Shown piece by piece: positions 1-6,389 of a stretch of DNA of 12,953 nucleotides (position 1 is its first letter; each line of letters starts with the position of its first letter). The notes under the pieces were generated by a model. It saw only the letters and a list, made by a program, of their open reading frames with translations, did not search any database and was not told the origin of the DNA. The stretch is from Gemmatimonadales bacterium (GTDB lineage: Bacteria > Gemmatimonadota > Gemmatimonadetes > Gemmatimonadales > GWC2-71-9). The DNA is taken from contig JAICPP010000077.1 in the NCBI GenBank assembly GCA_025929805.1, forward strand, positions 1-12,953, in the 5' to 3' direction. The position numbers and the translations under genes were made by a program.

Positions 1-1272
1 CTGGAGCCCTACTACAGCGAGGCTGAGCACCTCTATCAGGTCCACGGAGAACGCGGCCAAGACCCAACCGAGCCTCCGGCGAGCGCGGCGTACCGATACC
101 CGGCGGTCAGTCACGAACCCAGGATTCAGCAGCTGAGCGAGGACTTTGCCCGCCTGGGCTACCAGCCGTTCCATACACCACTGGGCATCATGCTGGACGA
201 GCGGAACCGGGCTCGGAGCCGGTGCATTCGCTGCGGTACGTGCGACGGCCATCCCTGTCTCGTCAACGCCAAGGCCGATGCCCAGGTGGTCTGCGTGGAT
301 CCCGCGCTGGAGCACGACAATGTCACGCTGCTGACCAACGCCCATGTCTCCCGATTGGAGACCAGCGCATCGGGACGCGAGGTGACCCGGGTTCTGGTGG
401 ACCAAGACGGGCAACCGGAGAGCTACAGCGCCGACATCGTGGTGGTGTCCTGCGGCGCGATCAATTCGGCGGCACTGCTACTGCGCTCGGTCAGCGACCA
501 GCATCCCCGCGGCCTGGCCAACGGCTCCGACGTGGTTGGGCGCCATTACATGGGGCACATCAACTCTGTACTGATGGCTCTCTCCCGCTGCCCCAACCCG
601 ACCGTGTTTCAGAAGAGTCTGGCTCTGAATGACTTTTATTTCGGCGCTCCGGAATGGCCCTATCCCATGGGACACATCTCCTTTGTCGGCAAGCTCGATG
701 GAATAACCCTGTCGGCCGGCGCACCGGCGATTGCCCCGGGCTGGACGCTCGAGCTGATGGGCAAGCACTCACTCGACTTCTGGCTCACGTCGGAGGACCT
801 GCCCCATCCGGAGAACCGGGTTACGCTGGATCGAGATGGCAGGATCGTTCTCTCCTATACGCCCAACAACGGGGAAGGACATAGGCGGCTCATCGCCAAG
901 CTGGAGAGCATGATGCAGCAGCAGTCCAAGTGCGCTCTCCATGGTCGCGAATGCCATCAAGGACTCTTTTCTCGCAATCTCTTCGTTGGGCAACGGATTC
1001 CTCTTGCGGGAGTGGCTCACCAGAACGGCACAATCCGGTTCGGCTACGATCCCAAGACTTCTGCACTGGACCCGAACTGCAAAGCGCATGAGGTGGACAA
1101 TCTCTATGTAGTGGATGGGAGCTTCTTCCCTTCGAGCGGCGCGGTGAACCCGGCGCTCACTATCATGGCAAATGCGCTCCGGGTAGGGGACCACATACTC
1201 GAGCGAATGGGGGCACGAAAGGGTGCAGCGGCGTCTGCAAAAACCGGCGCGGTGGCGGGAGCCACCGTATGA
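1..1272 (+). CDS. GMC family FAD-dependent oxidoreductase, 5' end outside window
   Basis: The reading frame is open from base 1, so the gene starts upstream. 423 C-terminal residues are visible; GMC enzymes are usually 500-570 residues, so the N-terminal Rossmann FAD motif lies outside the window. These enzymes oxidise alcohols, sugars or sterols with FAD. The C-terminal signature is intact: AHQNGTIRFG carries the usual catalytic His (visible residue 340) and GAVNPALT the partner Asn (383), preceded by NLYVVDGSFFP. A cysteine group CIRCGTCDGHPC lies around visible residues 73-84 and continues into LVNAKADA, a pattern I recall from a subgroup of bacterial GMC proteins. No signal peptide can be judged. 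The stop overlaps a downstream ATG (ATGA at 1269-1272), suggesting translational coupling to the VOC gene. The substrate is unknown; glucose dehydrogenase in the same operon hints at a sugar or polyol. Confidence 0.93.
   Translation: MEPYYSEAEHLYQVHGERGQDPTEPPASAAYRYPAVSHEPRIQQLSEDFARLGYQPFHTPLGIMLDERNRARSRCIRCGTCDGHPCLVNAKADAQVVCVDPALEHDNVTLLTNAHVSRLETSASGREVTRVLVDQDGQPESYSADIVVVSCGAINSAALLLRSVSDQHPRGLANGSDVVGRHYMGHINSVLMALSRCPNPTVFQKSLALNDFYFGAPEWPYPMGHISFVGKLDGITLSAGAPAIAPGWTLELMGKHSLDFWLTSEDLPHPENRVTLDRDGRIVLSYTPNNGEGHRRLIAKLESMMQQQSKCALHGRECHQGLFSRNLFVGQRIPLAGVAHQNGTIRFGYDPKTSALDPNCKAHEVDNLYVVDGSFFPSSGAVNPALTIMANALRVGDHILERMGARKGAAASAKTGAVAGATV
203..229 (+). promoter_or_regulatory. Intragenic match to the GGAAC-N15-TGCATT promoter pattern
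   Basis: GGAAC (203-207), 15 bases, then TGCATTC (223-229), inside the GMC oxidoreductase coding sequence and on its strand. The spacing is exactly that of the two intergenic minus-strand sites at 7536-7562 and 11235-11261. If active it would start transcription near 235 and read the rest of the GMC gene and the VOC, glucose dehydrogenase and DUF417 genes. It may be a coincidence of codon choice (it spans the Glu-Arg-Asn to Cys-Ile-Arg region), so confidence is low. Confidence 0.2.
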
Positions 1273-1279
1273 CGTCGCA

Positions 1280-1376
1280 CCACCTCATTCCGAGCGCAGC
1301 GAGGGACCTGGGCCGCCGGCTTCCGGAGTGCTCGGGTAGGATCTTTTGGTCGCTTAGCTCCCTCGGGATGAGGTGG
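1280..1376. repeat. 97-bp element bounded by 15-bp inverted repeats
   Basis: The arms are CCACCTCATTCCGAG (1280-1294) and CTCGGGATGAGGTGG (1362-1376), complementary at 14 of 15 positions (the mismatch is a G-U pair in RNA), with 67 bp between. The left arm continues as CGCAGCGAGGGACC, a sequence style I associate with dispersed palindromic elements of GC-rich soil bacteria (inference). The element sits exactly between the coupled ATG at 1269 and the signal peptide of the VOC protein; its right arm supplies ATG 1368. It is an open reading frame in the VOC frame, so it could be translated as a 33-residue extension. No second copy is visible in the window. Confidence 0.6.
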
Positions 1377-2453
1377 GTAGTGGGGCTCGCGGTTTTCTTT
1401 GCCGCCGTCCCACTGTCAGCCCAGACCCTTCAACCCTGGAATGGTCGCGGCATTGCCGCGCCCAGGACGGCTCAGAGGGATCCGGTCCAGGTATCCGCAG
1501 TAGCGCGGCGGTCTGCTGGCGTCCAGGCCGTCTCCATGGTGGGCTTTACCGTATCGGACATGAACCAGTCAGTCGACTTCTACACCAATGTGCTCGACTT
1601 CGAGAAGCTCTCCGATGACGAGGTGCTCGGGCCGGCGTACGAGGAGCTGCACGGCGTCTTCGGGGCCCGGCTCCGCGTGGTGCGGCTTCGGTTGGGTGAC
1701 GAGTACCTCCAATTGACCGAGTACCTGGTCCCCAAGGGACGACCGGTGCCGGTCGACTCTCGCAGCAACGATCGCTGGTTCCAGCACGTGGCCATCATCG
1801 TAAAAGATATGGACCAGGCGTACGCCAGACTGCGCCGCTTTAAGGTGCAGCACGCGTCGACCGCACCGCAGCTCCTGCCCAAGACGATCCCCAACGCGGC
1901 GGGCATTCGCGCCTTCTACTTCAAGGATCCCGATGGCCACCCGCTCGAAGTGCTGCAGTTTCCGTCCGATAAAGGCGACCCCAAATGGCACCGGCCGAGC
2001 AACCGGTTATTCCTGGGCATCGACCATACCGCGATCGTCGTTCGAAACACGACGGCCAGTCTGGCATTCTATCGCGACCTGCTGGGACTCCGAGTCGCCG
2101 GCGAGAGCATAAACTTCGGCGCCGAGCAGGAGCATCTGAATAACGTGCAGGGCGCTCGGCTCCACATCACTGCGCTCCGGGCCTCCCGCGGCCCTGGAAT
2201 CGAGTTCTTGGAGTATCTCGCGCCCACCGACGGCCGACGTTATCCGGCCAATGCACGCCCGAACGATCTGGTGCACTGGCAGACCACCCTCCTGGTCCCC
2301 GATGCCGCGGGAGCAGCGGCGGTGGTGCGCCGGGGCAGGTTCCAGCTACTGTCGCCGAACCCGGTGGAGCTGCCTGACACCACACTCGGATACAAAGCAG
2401 GAGTTCTGGTGAGGGATCCGGATGGCCATGTGGTTCAACTGGTAGAATCTTGA
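1368..2453 (+). CDS. Exported VOC (glyoxalase-fold) protein with two VOC domains
   Basis: From ATG 1368 the protein (361 residues) begins MRWVVGLAVFFAAVPLSAQ, a good Sec signal peptide with cleavage near PLSA-Q. Two VOC modules follow, roughly residues 55-210 (GFTVSDMNQSVDFY, WFQHVAIIV, DPDGHPLEVLQF) and 215-361 (GIDHTAIVVRN, LVHWQTTLLV, DPDGHVVQLVE). VOC proteins include metal-dependent isomerases, lyases and dioxygenases. Possible metal ligands are incomplete: domain 1 lacks the first-strand His (Met instead) and domain 2 ends with Gln rather than Glu, so the activity is uncertain. An in-frame start at 1269 overlaps the GMC stop and has a good GGGAG ribosome site, but gives a 33-residue extension encoded by an inverted-repeat element ahead of the signal peptide. 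I prefer 1368 because of the signal peptide, although no clear ribosome site precedes it. The glucose dehydrogenase gene follows after 10 bases. Confidence 0.9.
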   Translation: MRWVVGLAVFFAAVPLSAQTLQPWNGRGIAAPRTAQRDPVQVSAVARRSAGVQAVSMVGFTVSDMNQSVDFYTNVLDFEKLSDDEVLGPAYEELHGVFGARLRVVRLRLGDEYLQLTEYLVPKGRPVPVDSRSNDRWFQHVAIIVKDMDQAYARLRRFKVQHASTAPQLLPKTIPNAAGIRAFYFKDPDGHPLEVLQFPSDKGDPKWHRPSNRLFLGIDHTAIVVRNTTASLAFYRDLLGLRVAGESINFGAEQEHLNNVQGARLHITALRASRGPGIEFLEYLAPTDGRRYPANARPNDLVHWQTTLLVPDAAGAAAVVRRGRFQLLSPNPVELPDTTLGYKAGVLVRDPDGHVVQLVES

Positions 2454-2463
2454 GGAACAATCA

Positions 2464-3642
2464 ATGCCGACCATAACTCAATCAGCGGCAAAGACTCAGA
2501 CGTCCAAATCCAAAAAGGGCACGACCGATCAGGCGACCATGAAAGCCATCGCGGTCTATCCCGGAAAGCCCGACACCATGCACTTGCGTGACGTCCCCAC
2601 GCCGTCGCCGGAGGATATCCCCGGCGGCAGGGGCGTGCTGGTCAAGGTGCTGCGGGTCGGGGTGGACGGCACCGACAAGGAGATCAATGCCGCCGAGTAC
2701 GGAGCCGCTCCTCCAGGCGACGACTATCTCATTACCGGCCACGAGAGTTTCGGCCGCGTCGTGTCGGTCGGCCCCAACGTGACCGAGCTCGCCATCGGCG
2801 ACTATGTCGTGGCCACTGTGCGGCGCCCCGGCTCGAGCATCTACGACCAGATCGGCACCTACGACATGACGACGGACGACATGTACTACGAGCGGGGCAT
2901 CAATCTCCGCCATGGCTATCTGGCCGAGTACTATGCCGATGATCCGGAATACATCGTCAAGGTTCCGCCGGGCCTCAAGGACGTCGCGGTGCTGCTGGAG
3001 CCGACTACGGTGGTGGAGAAGGGCATTGCGCAGGCCTATGAGATTCAGCGGCGGCTCCGTGTCTGGCGTCCCCGCAAGGCCGCCGTGATGGGCGCTGGAA
3101 CGATCGGACTCTTGGCCGCGCTGGTGTTGCGGCTCCGCGGTCTCGACGTGACGGTGTTCGGGCGCACCGCCGCACCCTATCTCAACTCTGATCTGATTGA
3201 GGAGCTTGGCGCTCGGTACGAGTCGACCGTCACCTCGCCAATCCTGGGGGAGAGCTGCCGCCGCTACGGGCCCTTCGATCTAATCTTCGAAGCGACCGGG
3301 GCGTCATCGGTCGTATTCGAGAGCATGCGAGCCCTGGCCAAAAACGGCGTGCTGGTCCTCTCCAGCGTCACCGGGGGTGACCGGACGATCGAGGTACCGG
3401 CCGACCGGATCAACCTGGAGTTTGTCCTGGGTAACAAGGTCATGGTGGGCACGGTAAACGCCAACCGGGAGTACTTCGAGTTGGGGGTCAAGGACATGAC
3501 CCATGCCGAATCGCAATACCCCGGCTGGCTGAAGCGACTGCTCACCCACCCGGTAAAGGGACTGGAGAACTGGAAGCTGCTACTGGATACGCTGACCTCG
3601 GCCAAGGGAGCCATCAAGGTCTATTGCGAGGTGGCAACATGA
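2464..3642 (+). CDS. Glucose 1-dehydrogenase-like MDR enzyme, haloarchaeal type
   Basis: Medium-chain dehydrogenase of 392 residues that matches, from memory, archaeal glucose dehydrogenases, which oxidise glucose to gluconolactone with NAD(P)+. Visible motifs: LRVGVDGTDKE (residues 63-73), TGHE (91-94), LLEPTTVVEK (177-186), Rossmann GAGTIG (210-215) and VFGRTAAP (231-238), whose Arg suits NADP binding. The usual catalytic-zinc Cys is Asp68, as in Haloferax mediterranei enzyme (Asp38 there); His93, Glu94 and Glu179 would complete the site. The four-cysteine structural zinc loop is absent. ATG 2464 has AGGA seven bases upstream; it adds a Lys/Ser/Thr-rich tail of 25 residues before MKAIAVYPG, so ATG 2539 is an alternative. 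There is no signal peptide, so it is cytoplasmic. It lies in an operon with GMC and VOC genes upstream and overlaps DUF417 gene by ATGA. The real substrate could be another aldose. Confidence 0.9.
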   Translation: MPTITQSAAKTQTSKSKKGTTDQATMKAIAVYPGKPDTMHLRDVPTPSPEDIPGGRGVLVKVLRVGVDGTDKEINAAEYGAAPPGDDYLITGHESFGRVVSVGPNVTELAIGDYVVATVRRPGSSIYDQIGTYDMTTDDMYYERGINLRHGYLAEYYADDPEYIVKVPPGLKDVAVLLEPTTVVEKGIAQAYEIQRRLRVWRPRKAAVMGAGTIGLLAALVLRLRGLDVTVFGRTAAPYLNSDLIEELGARYESTVTSPILGESCRRYGPFDLIFEATGASSVVFESMRALAKNGVLVLSSVTGGDRTIEVPADRINLEFVLGNKVMVGTVNANREYFELGVKDMTHAESQYPGWLKRLLTHPVKGLENWKLLLDTLTSAKGAIKVYCEVAT

Positions 3643-4121
3643 CTGTGCGAGCGCAGGTGATGGGAAGCGCGACCGGCATACGCCGGCTCGAGCTGGAGGC
3701 ATTGGGCATTAGAGTACTTCGCTATTCGCTGGTGGGCATCCTGCTGTATTTCGGTCTTTTCAAGTTCACGCCTACTGAGGCGCGGGCCATCCAGCCGTTA
3801 GTGGAGCACAGTCCCTTGATGTCCTGGATGTATGCCGTCCTCGGAGTGGACGCCGTTTCCCGGCTTATTGGAGCGACCGAGCTCGCCATAGCTGGCTTGA
3901 TCCTGGCGCGGCCATGGTCGCCCTCGCTCAGCGCGGTCGGGTGTCTCGCCGCGAGCGGGATGTTCCTAACGACGCTGAGTTTCCTGCTGACCACGCCAGG
4001 CATGTTGCAGTGGGTGGACGGCTTCCCAGCACCGAGCGCGGCCGCCGCCTTCCTGCTCAAGGATGTTTTCCTGCTCGGTGCTGCGCTCGCTACTGCGGGC
4101 GAAGCGCTGCGAAGGCGGTAA
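3639..4121 (+). CDS. DUF417 (YkgB/RclC-like) inner-membrane protein
   Basis: 160 residues from ATG 3639, with about four hydrophobic segments. The pattern GLFKFTPTEARAIQPLVEHS, SPLMSWMY, IGATELAIAGLIL, TLSFLLTTPG and FLLKDVFLLGAAL is the DUF417 signature; the Escherichia coli members are YkgB/RclC, an inner-membrane protein of the reactive-chlorine response. The biochemical role of the family is not established. ATG 3639 overlaps the glucose dehydrogenase stop (ATGA) and has GAGGTGG as a ribosome site. A TTG at 3624 is in frame but less likely. It is the last gene of the operon. A short inverted repeat (CGAGG/CCTCG, about 4125-4139) follows the stop but has no T tract, so I do not call a terminator. 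Confidence 0.88.
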   Translation: MTVRAQVMGSATGIRRLELEALGIRVLRYSLVGILLYFGLFKFTPTEARAIQPLVEHSPLMSWMYAVLGVDAVSRLIGATELAIAGLILARPWSPSLSAVGCLAASGMFLTTLSFLLTTPGMLQWVDGFPAPSAAAAFLLKDVFLLGAALATAGEALRRR

Positions 4122-4179
4122 GGCGAGGTGACGCCTCGAAGATCTGGCGTGCCCATGCGGCGGGGGACATCTTGTCTCC

Positions 4180-5013
4180 ATGATCATCATTCGCCATCGG
4201 GAGACTGGCGTGCCGCTGCTCGAAGTAGAGGCCGACACCCTGGCCGGCGCTGACCTGGAAGGTGCGATGCTGTTGGGTGCCGATCTCAGGGGCGCCGATC
4301 TGCGCGGCGCGCACTTGCGCATCGTGGACCTCTGTCAGGCGGACTTGCGCGGAGCGAAGCTCGATGGCGCCGATCTGCGCGACGCCGACGTCACGCTCGC
4401 CAACCTCGTAGAGGCCAGCTTTCGGCAGGCCGATGTCACCTATGCCCGCTTCCAGGGGATCAACATGGGTGCGGGAGCTCCGGCCAATACCGACTTTACC
4501 GGTGCCGATTTGACACGCGCATACCTCAACTTCTCGAATCTGGCCGGCTGCAGATTCGGTGACGCGGTGATGCATGGCGTGGATCTGACCCGGTGTGACC
4601 TGACTGGGGCAGCAATGGTGGGAGCCGACCTGACCGCCGCCAACCTCAGCAACTCCAACTTGGCCGACGCCGACCTGAGCTATGCAACGCTCGCGAGTGC
4701 GCTAATCAACGATTCAGACCTCCGGAGGGTCAGCCTCAGGCGCGCCGAGCTGGCCACCACCACATTCAGTGGGAACCAGCTGAGCCAAGCCGATTTCACC
4801 AGAGCCCATCTGTCCAAAACAGTATTTGCCCGTTGCCATGACCTGCACCATGCACGGGGCCTGGACACCCTGGAATACCTCAGCCCCTCCTGTATCGACC
4901 TGGAGACACTACGGGAATGCTTGGGAGGTTTGCCTGCAGAGTTTCTCGAGGGCATGGGCCTGGAGCCGCGCGATGCGGAAGCCTTGCGCGGGATGACCGC
5001 TCCGGCTCTCTAG
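4180..5013 (+). CDS. Pentapeptide-repeat protein (full-length copy)
   Basis: 277 residues. An N-terminal cap (MIIIRHRETGVPLLEVEADTL) is followed by pentapeptide repeats of the A(D/N)LXX type from about residue 26 to 215 (GADLEGAMLLGADLRGADLRG and so on), expected to form a right-handed quadrilateral beta-helix. The C-terminal tail (HLSKTVFARCHDLHHARGLD, then YLSPSCIDLETLRECLGGLP and FLEGMGL) is non-repetitive; a similar S-I-D-x-x-T-L ... LPxxFLxGxGL linker occurs in other pentapeptide-repeat and TIR-type proteins, from memory. No signal peptide or membrane segment. Cap and tail both recur in the broken paralogue at 6014-6389. The ribosome site is weak (GGGGGA about 13 bases upstream). The stop overlaps the convergent anti-sigma stop in the tetranucleotide CTAG (5010-5013). 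Function unknown; a link to the sigma pair is suggested only by the conserved arrangement. Confidence 0.88.
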   Translation: MIIIRHRETGVPLLEVEADTLAGADLEGAMLLGADLRGADLRGAHLRIVDLCQADLRGAKLDGADLRDADVTLANLVEASFRQADVTYARFQGINMGAGAPANTDFTGADLTRAYLNFSNLAGCRFGDAVMHGVDLTRCDLTGAAMVGADLTAANLSNSNLADADLSYATLASALINDSDLRRVSLRRAELATTTFSGNQLSQADFTRAHLSKTVFARCHDLHHARGLDTLEYLSPSCIDLETLRECLGGLPAEFLEGMGLEPRDAEALRGMTAPAL

Positions 5014-5267
5014 CTCTGTCCTTCCTGCTCGGGGGGAAGCTGGGAAAGGATTTTCGATACCAGATCGGTCGGCGCGTCCAGCTGCCGGACTTTTCGCTTC
5101 ACTCCCTGCAACACACTGGCCTCGAAGCTGAACTCGCGGGTGCACCAGGCGCAGATATCCAAGTGCTCCTGAATGATTCTCATCTCGTCCGGAGTAAGTC
5201 GGCGATCGAGGAAATCATCGAGGCGGCGGAACGCCTCTTCGCAATTGGTCCGATCCAGTCGCGTCAT
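5010..5267 (-). CDS. Zinc-binding (ZAS/RsrA-type) anti-sigma factor, partner of adjacent ECF sigma
   Basis: 85 residues from ATG 5267, which overlaps the sigma stop (ATGA) and has AGGAAG as a ribosome site; this coupling is the usual sigma/anti-sigma arrangement. The ZAS motif H-x3-C-x2-C is HLDICAWC (His35, Cys39, Cys42), with a further Cys9 in NCEEAFRRLDDFLD. These spacings equal those of Streptomyces RsrA (Cys11, His37, Cys41, Cys44), where oxidation releases zinc and frees the sigma factor. No membrane segment, so it is a cytoplasmic sensor. An upstream in-frame start (5387) would add 40 residues that merely shadow the sigma gene. It converges on the pentapeptide gene, with the two stop codons sharing CTAG. 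Confidence 0.88.
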   Translation of the reverse strand: MTRLDRTNCEEAFRRLDDFLDRRLTPDEMRIIQEHLDICAWCTREFSFEASVLQGVKRKVRQLDAPTDLVSKILSQLPPEQEGQS

Positions 5268-5902
5268 GCGTCTTCCTGATCCGCGGGTTGGCTCACGATT
5301 CCGTCCTCTTCCGCGATCTGCCAGAGAGCCTTTTGCAGCATCTTCCGGCCGCGGTGGAGCCGCGATCTCACAGTCCCAACCGGACACTCCAGCACCCCGG
5401 CGATCTCCTCGTAGCTCAGGTCTTCCATGAAATAGAGGGTGGAGACAACCCGGTATTCTTCAGGCAATCGGTTGATGGCGCCGACGATCCGCTCGGTACC
5501 CAATTTCTCGAGGAGCAGGGATGCGGGATCGGGCCCCTGAGTAGGGAAGCCGGCCTGACCTGAGCGGGCGTACAGGTAGAGATCCGGCGTATCGTCCAAA
5601 TCAGAGGTTACCGGGCGACTCTTTTCCCGGCGCCGCCTGGAGTAGTAGCAGTTAATCAGAATTTTGAAGAACCATGCCCGAAAGTTCGTTCCCGACATGA
5701 AGGAATCGAATCCCCGGTGGGCCAACAACGCGGCATCCTGCACCAGATCTTCGGCATCGGCCTGGTTTCGGGTCAGCCGCATGGCAATGCCGTAGGCCGC
5801 GTGAGCCACACTGGTGAAGAGTGACTCGAACGTGACCGGCGGCGTCCGTACGAAGTCGGACGATAGGCTACCGGTTTTTTGCACGTGCGACAACGGCGTC
5901 AC
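5264..5902 (-). CDS. ECF RNA polymerase sigma factor, SigR/SigH-like
   Basis: 212 residues from GTG 5902 (GGAG four bases upstream). The sigma-2 region is at about residues 24-92 (FESLFTSVAHAAYGIAMRL, DAEDLVQDAAL, FRAWFFKILINCYYSRRRR), a linker follows at 95-135, and the sigma-4 region at about 136-195 (INRLPEEYRVVSTLYF, LSYEEIAGVLECPVGTVRSR, LHRGRKML). It directs RNA polymerase to a specific promoter set and is held by the coupled anti-sigma gene. Because that factor has RsrA geometry, I infer a SigR/SigH-like role in thiol-redox stress. The likely target pattern GGAAC-N18-(A/G)TT is seen upstream of three nearby units. The first about 20 residues are weakly conserved, so a later start (GTG 5884) is possible, especially if the weak promoter match at 5902-5928 is real. 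Confidence 0.92.
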   Translation of the reverse strand: MTPLSHVQKTGSLSSDFVRTPPVTFESLFTSVAHAAYGIAMRLTRNQADAEDLVQDAALLAHRGFDSFMSGTNFRAWFFKILINCYYSRRRREKSRPVTSDLDDTPDLYLYARSGQAGFPTQGPDPASLLLEKLGTERIVGAINRLPEEYRVVSTLYFMEDLSYEEIAGVLECPVGTVRSRLHRGRKMLQKALWQIAEEDGIVSQPADQEDA

Positions 5903-5928
5903 GACGCTCCGGTGCTAGGGAGAGTTCT
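5902..5928 (-). promoter_or_regulatory. Weak ECF-type promoter match upstream of the sigma gene
   Basis: On the minus strand AGAAC (5928-5924) is followed after 15 bases by AGCGTCG (5908-5902), which can be read as AGAAC-N18-GTC. This is one mismatch in each box from the GGAAC-N18-(A/G)TT pattern found elsewhere in the window, at identical spacing. Autoregulation is common for ECF sigma operons. The -10 part abuts the GTG 5902 start, so if it is used the true start must be further in. Confidence 0.25.
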
Positions 5929-5975
5929 GCTCTGGGTGAAGACGGGTCCTACTATGCTGTGACGGTGCGCGCGCC

Positions 5976-6002
5976 TTGGCAAGGTGGCCGTCCGGCTACA
6001 AT
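5976..6002 (+). promoter_or_regulatory. Possible housekeeping promoter for the second pentapeptide gene
   Basis: TTGGCA (5976-5981), a 15-bp spacer and TACAAT (5997-6002) resemble -35 and -10 boxes with a short spacer. The start point would be about five bases before ATG 6014, giving an almost leaderless message; this fits the absence of a ribosome site. There is no experimental or comparative support. Confidence 0.3.
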
Positions 6003-6013
6003 ATGGGTTCTTC

Positions 6014-6389
6014 ATGATTCTCATCCGTCACAAGGTCACCGGCGAGCCGCTGCTCGAAGTGCAGGGGGATTCCCTGGCGGGCGCGACGCTGGGACGTGCT
6101 GTCCTGCTCTACGCCGATCTCCAGCAGGCGGATCTCCGGGGTGTACCTTGGAGGAGCCGACCTGTCGCATGCGCACCTCTCCAAAACTGTCATCGCCCGT
6201 TGCCGGGATCTGCACCAGTCCATCGGGCTCGATCAGGTGGACTACCTGAGTCCATCGTCGATCGACATCGAAACCCTGCGCTACTGCATACCCCACCTGG
6301 GACCGGATTTCCTGAGTAGTCTCGGCCTGGAGGCGACTGAGGTCGAAGAGCTGCGCTCACTCTTTTCCGTACAAGAAGCCCCGCACTAA
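6014..6389 (+). pseudogene. Contracted, frameshifted paralogue of the pentapeptide-repeat gene
   Basis: The first part (6014-6142) encodes MILIRHKVTGEPLLEVQGDS and pentapeptides ending QADLRG, clearly homologous to the start of the 4180-5013 gene. Reading then continues one base out of frame (from about 6141-6144) as YLGGADLSHAHLSKTVIARC, then YLSPSSIDIETLRYC, homologous to the other gene's tail, ending TAA 6387-6389. The break lies at the GGGG of 6138-6141. The joined product would be about 125 residues against 277, so most repeats are gone as well. A sequencing error in the G run, a recent mutation or, less likely, programmed frameshifting could explain it. Its stop overlaps that of the convergent anti-sigma gene (CTAA at 6386-6389), just as in the intact copy. 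Confidence 0.8.

Noticed and set aside
769..1194. Minus-strand open frame antisense to the GMC gene
   Set aside because: The GMC frame carries family motifs throughout; the reverse frame has none and no ribosome site.
1569..2913. Several minus-strand frames of 90-143 codons under the VOC and dehydrogenase genes
   Set aside because: Typical antisense shadows in GC-rich coding DNA; no motifs, and both plus-strand genes are clear.
3624..3638. TTG start for the DUF417 gene
   Set aside because: ATG 3639 has ATGA coupling with the upstream stop and a GAGGTGG ribosome site.
4124..4139. Hairpin CGAGG/CCTCG after the DUF417 gene as terminator
   Set aside because: Stem of only five pairs and no T tract after it.
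4255..4800. Periodic 15-base pattern that looks like a DNA tandem repeat
   Set aside because: It is the codon-level trace of pentapeptide repeats in a coding sequence, not an independent DNA repeat or CRISPR.
5268..5387. 40-codon N-terminal extension of the first anti-sigma gene
   Set aside because: It overlaps the sigma gene out of frame; the paralogue aligns from MNELNRRTCEEAF, and ATG 5267 has ATGA coupling and a ribosome site.
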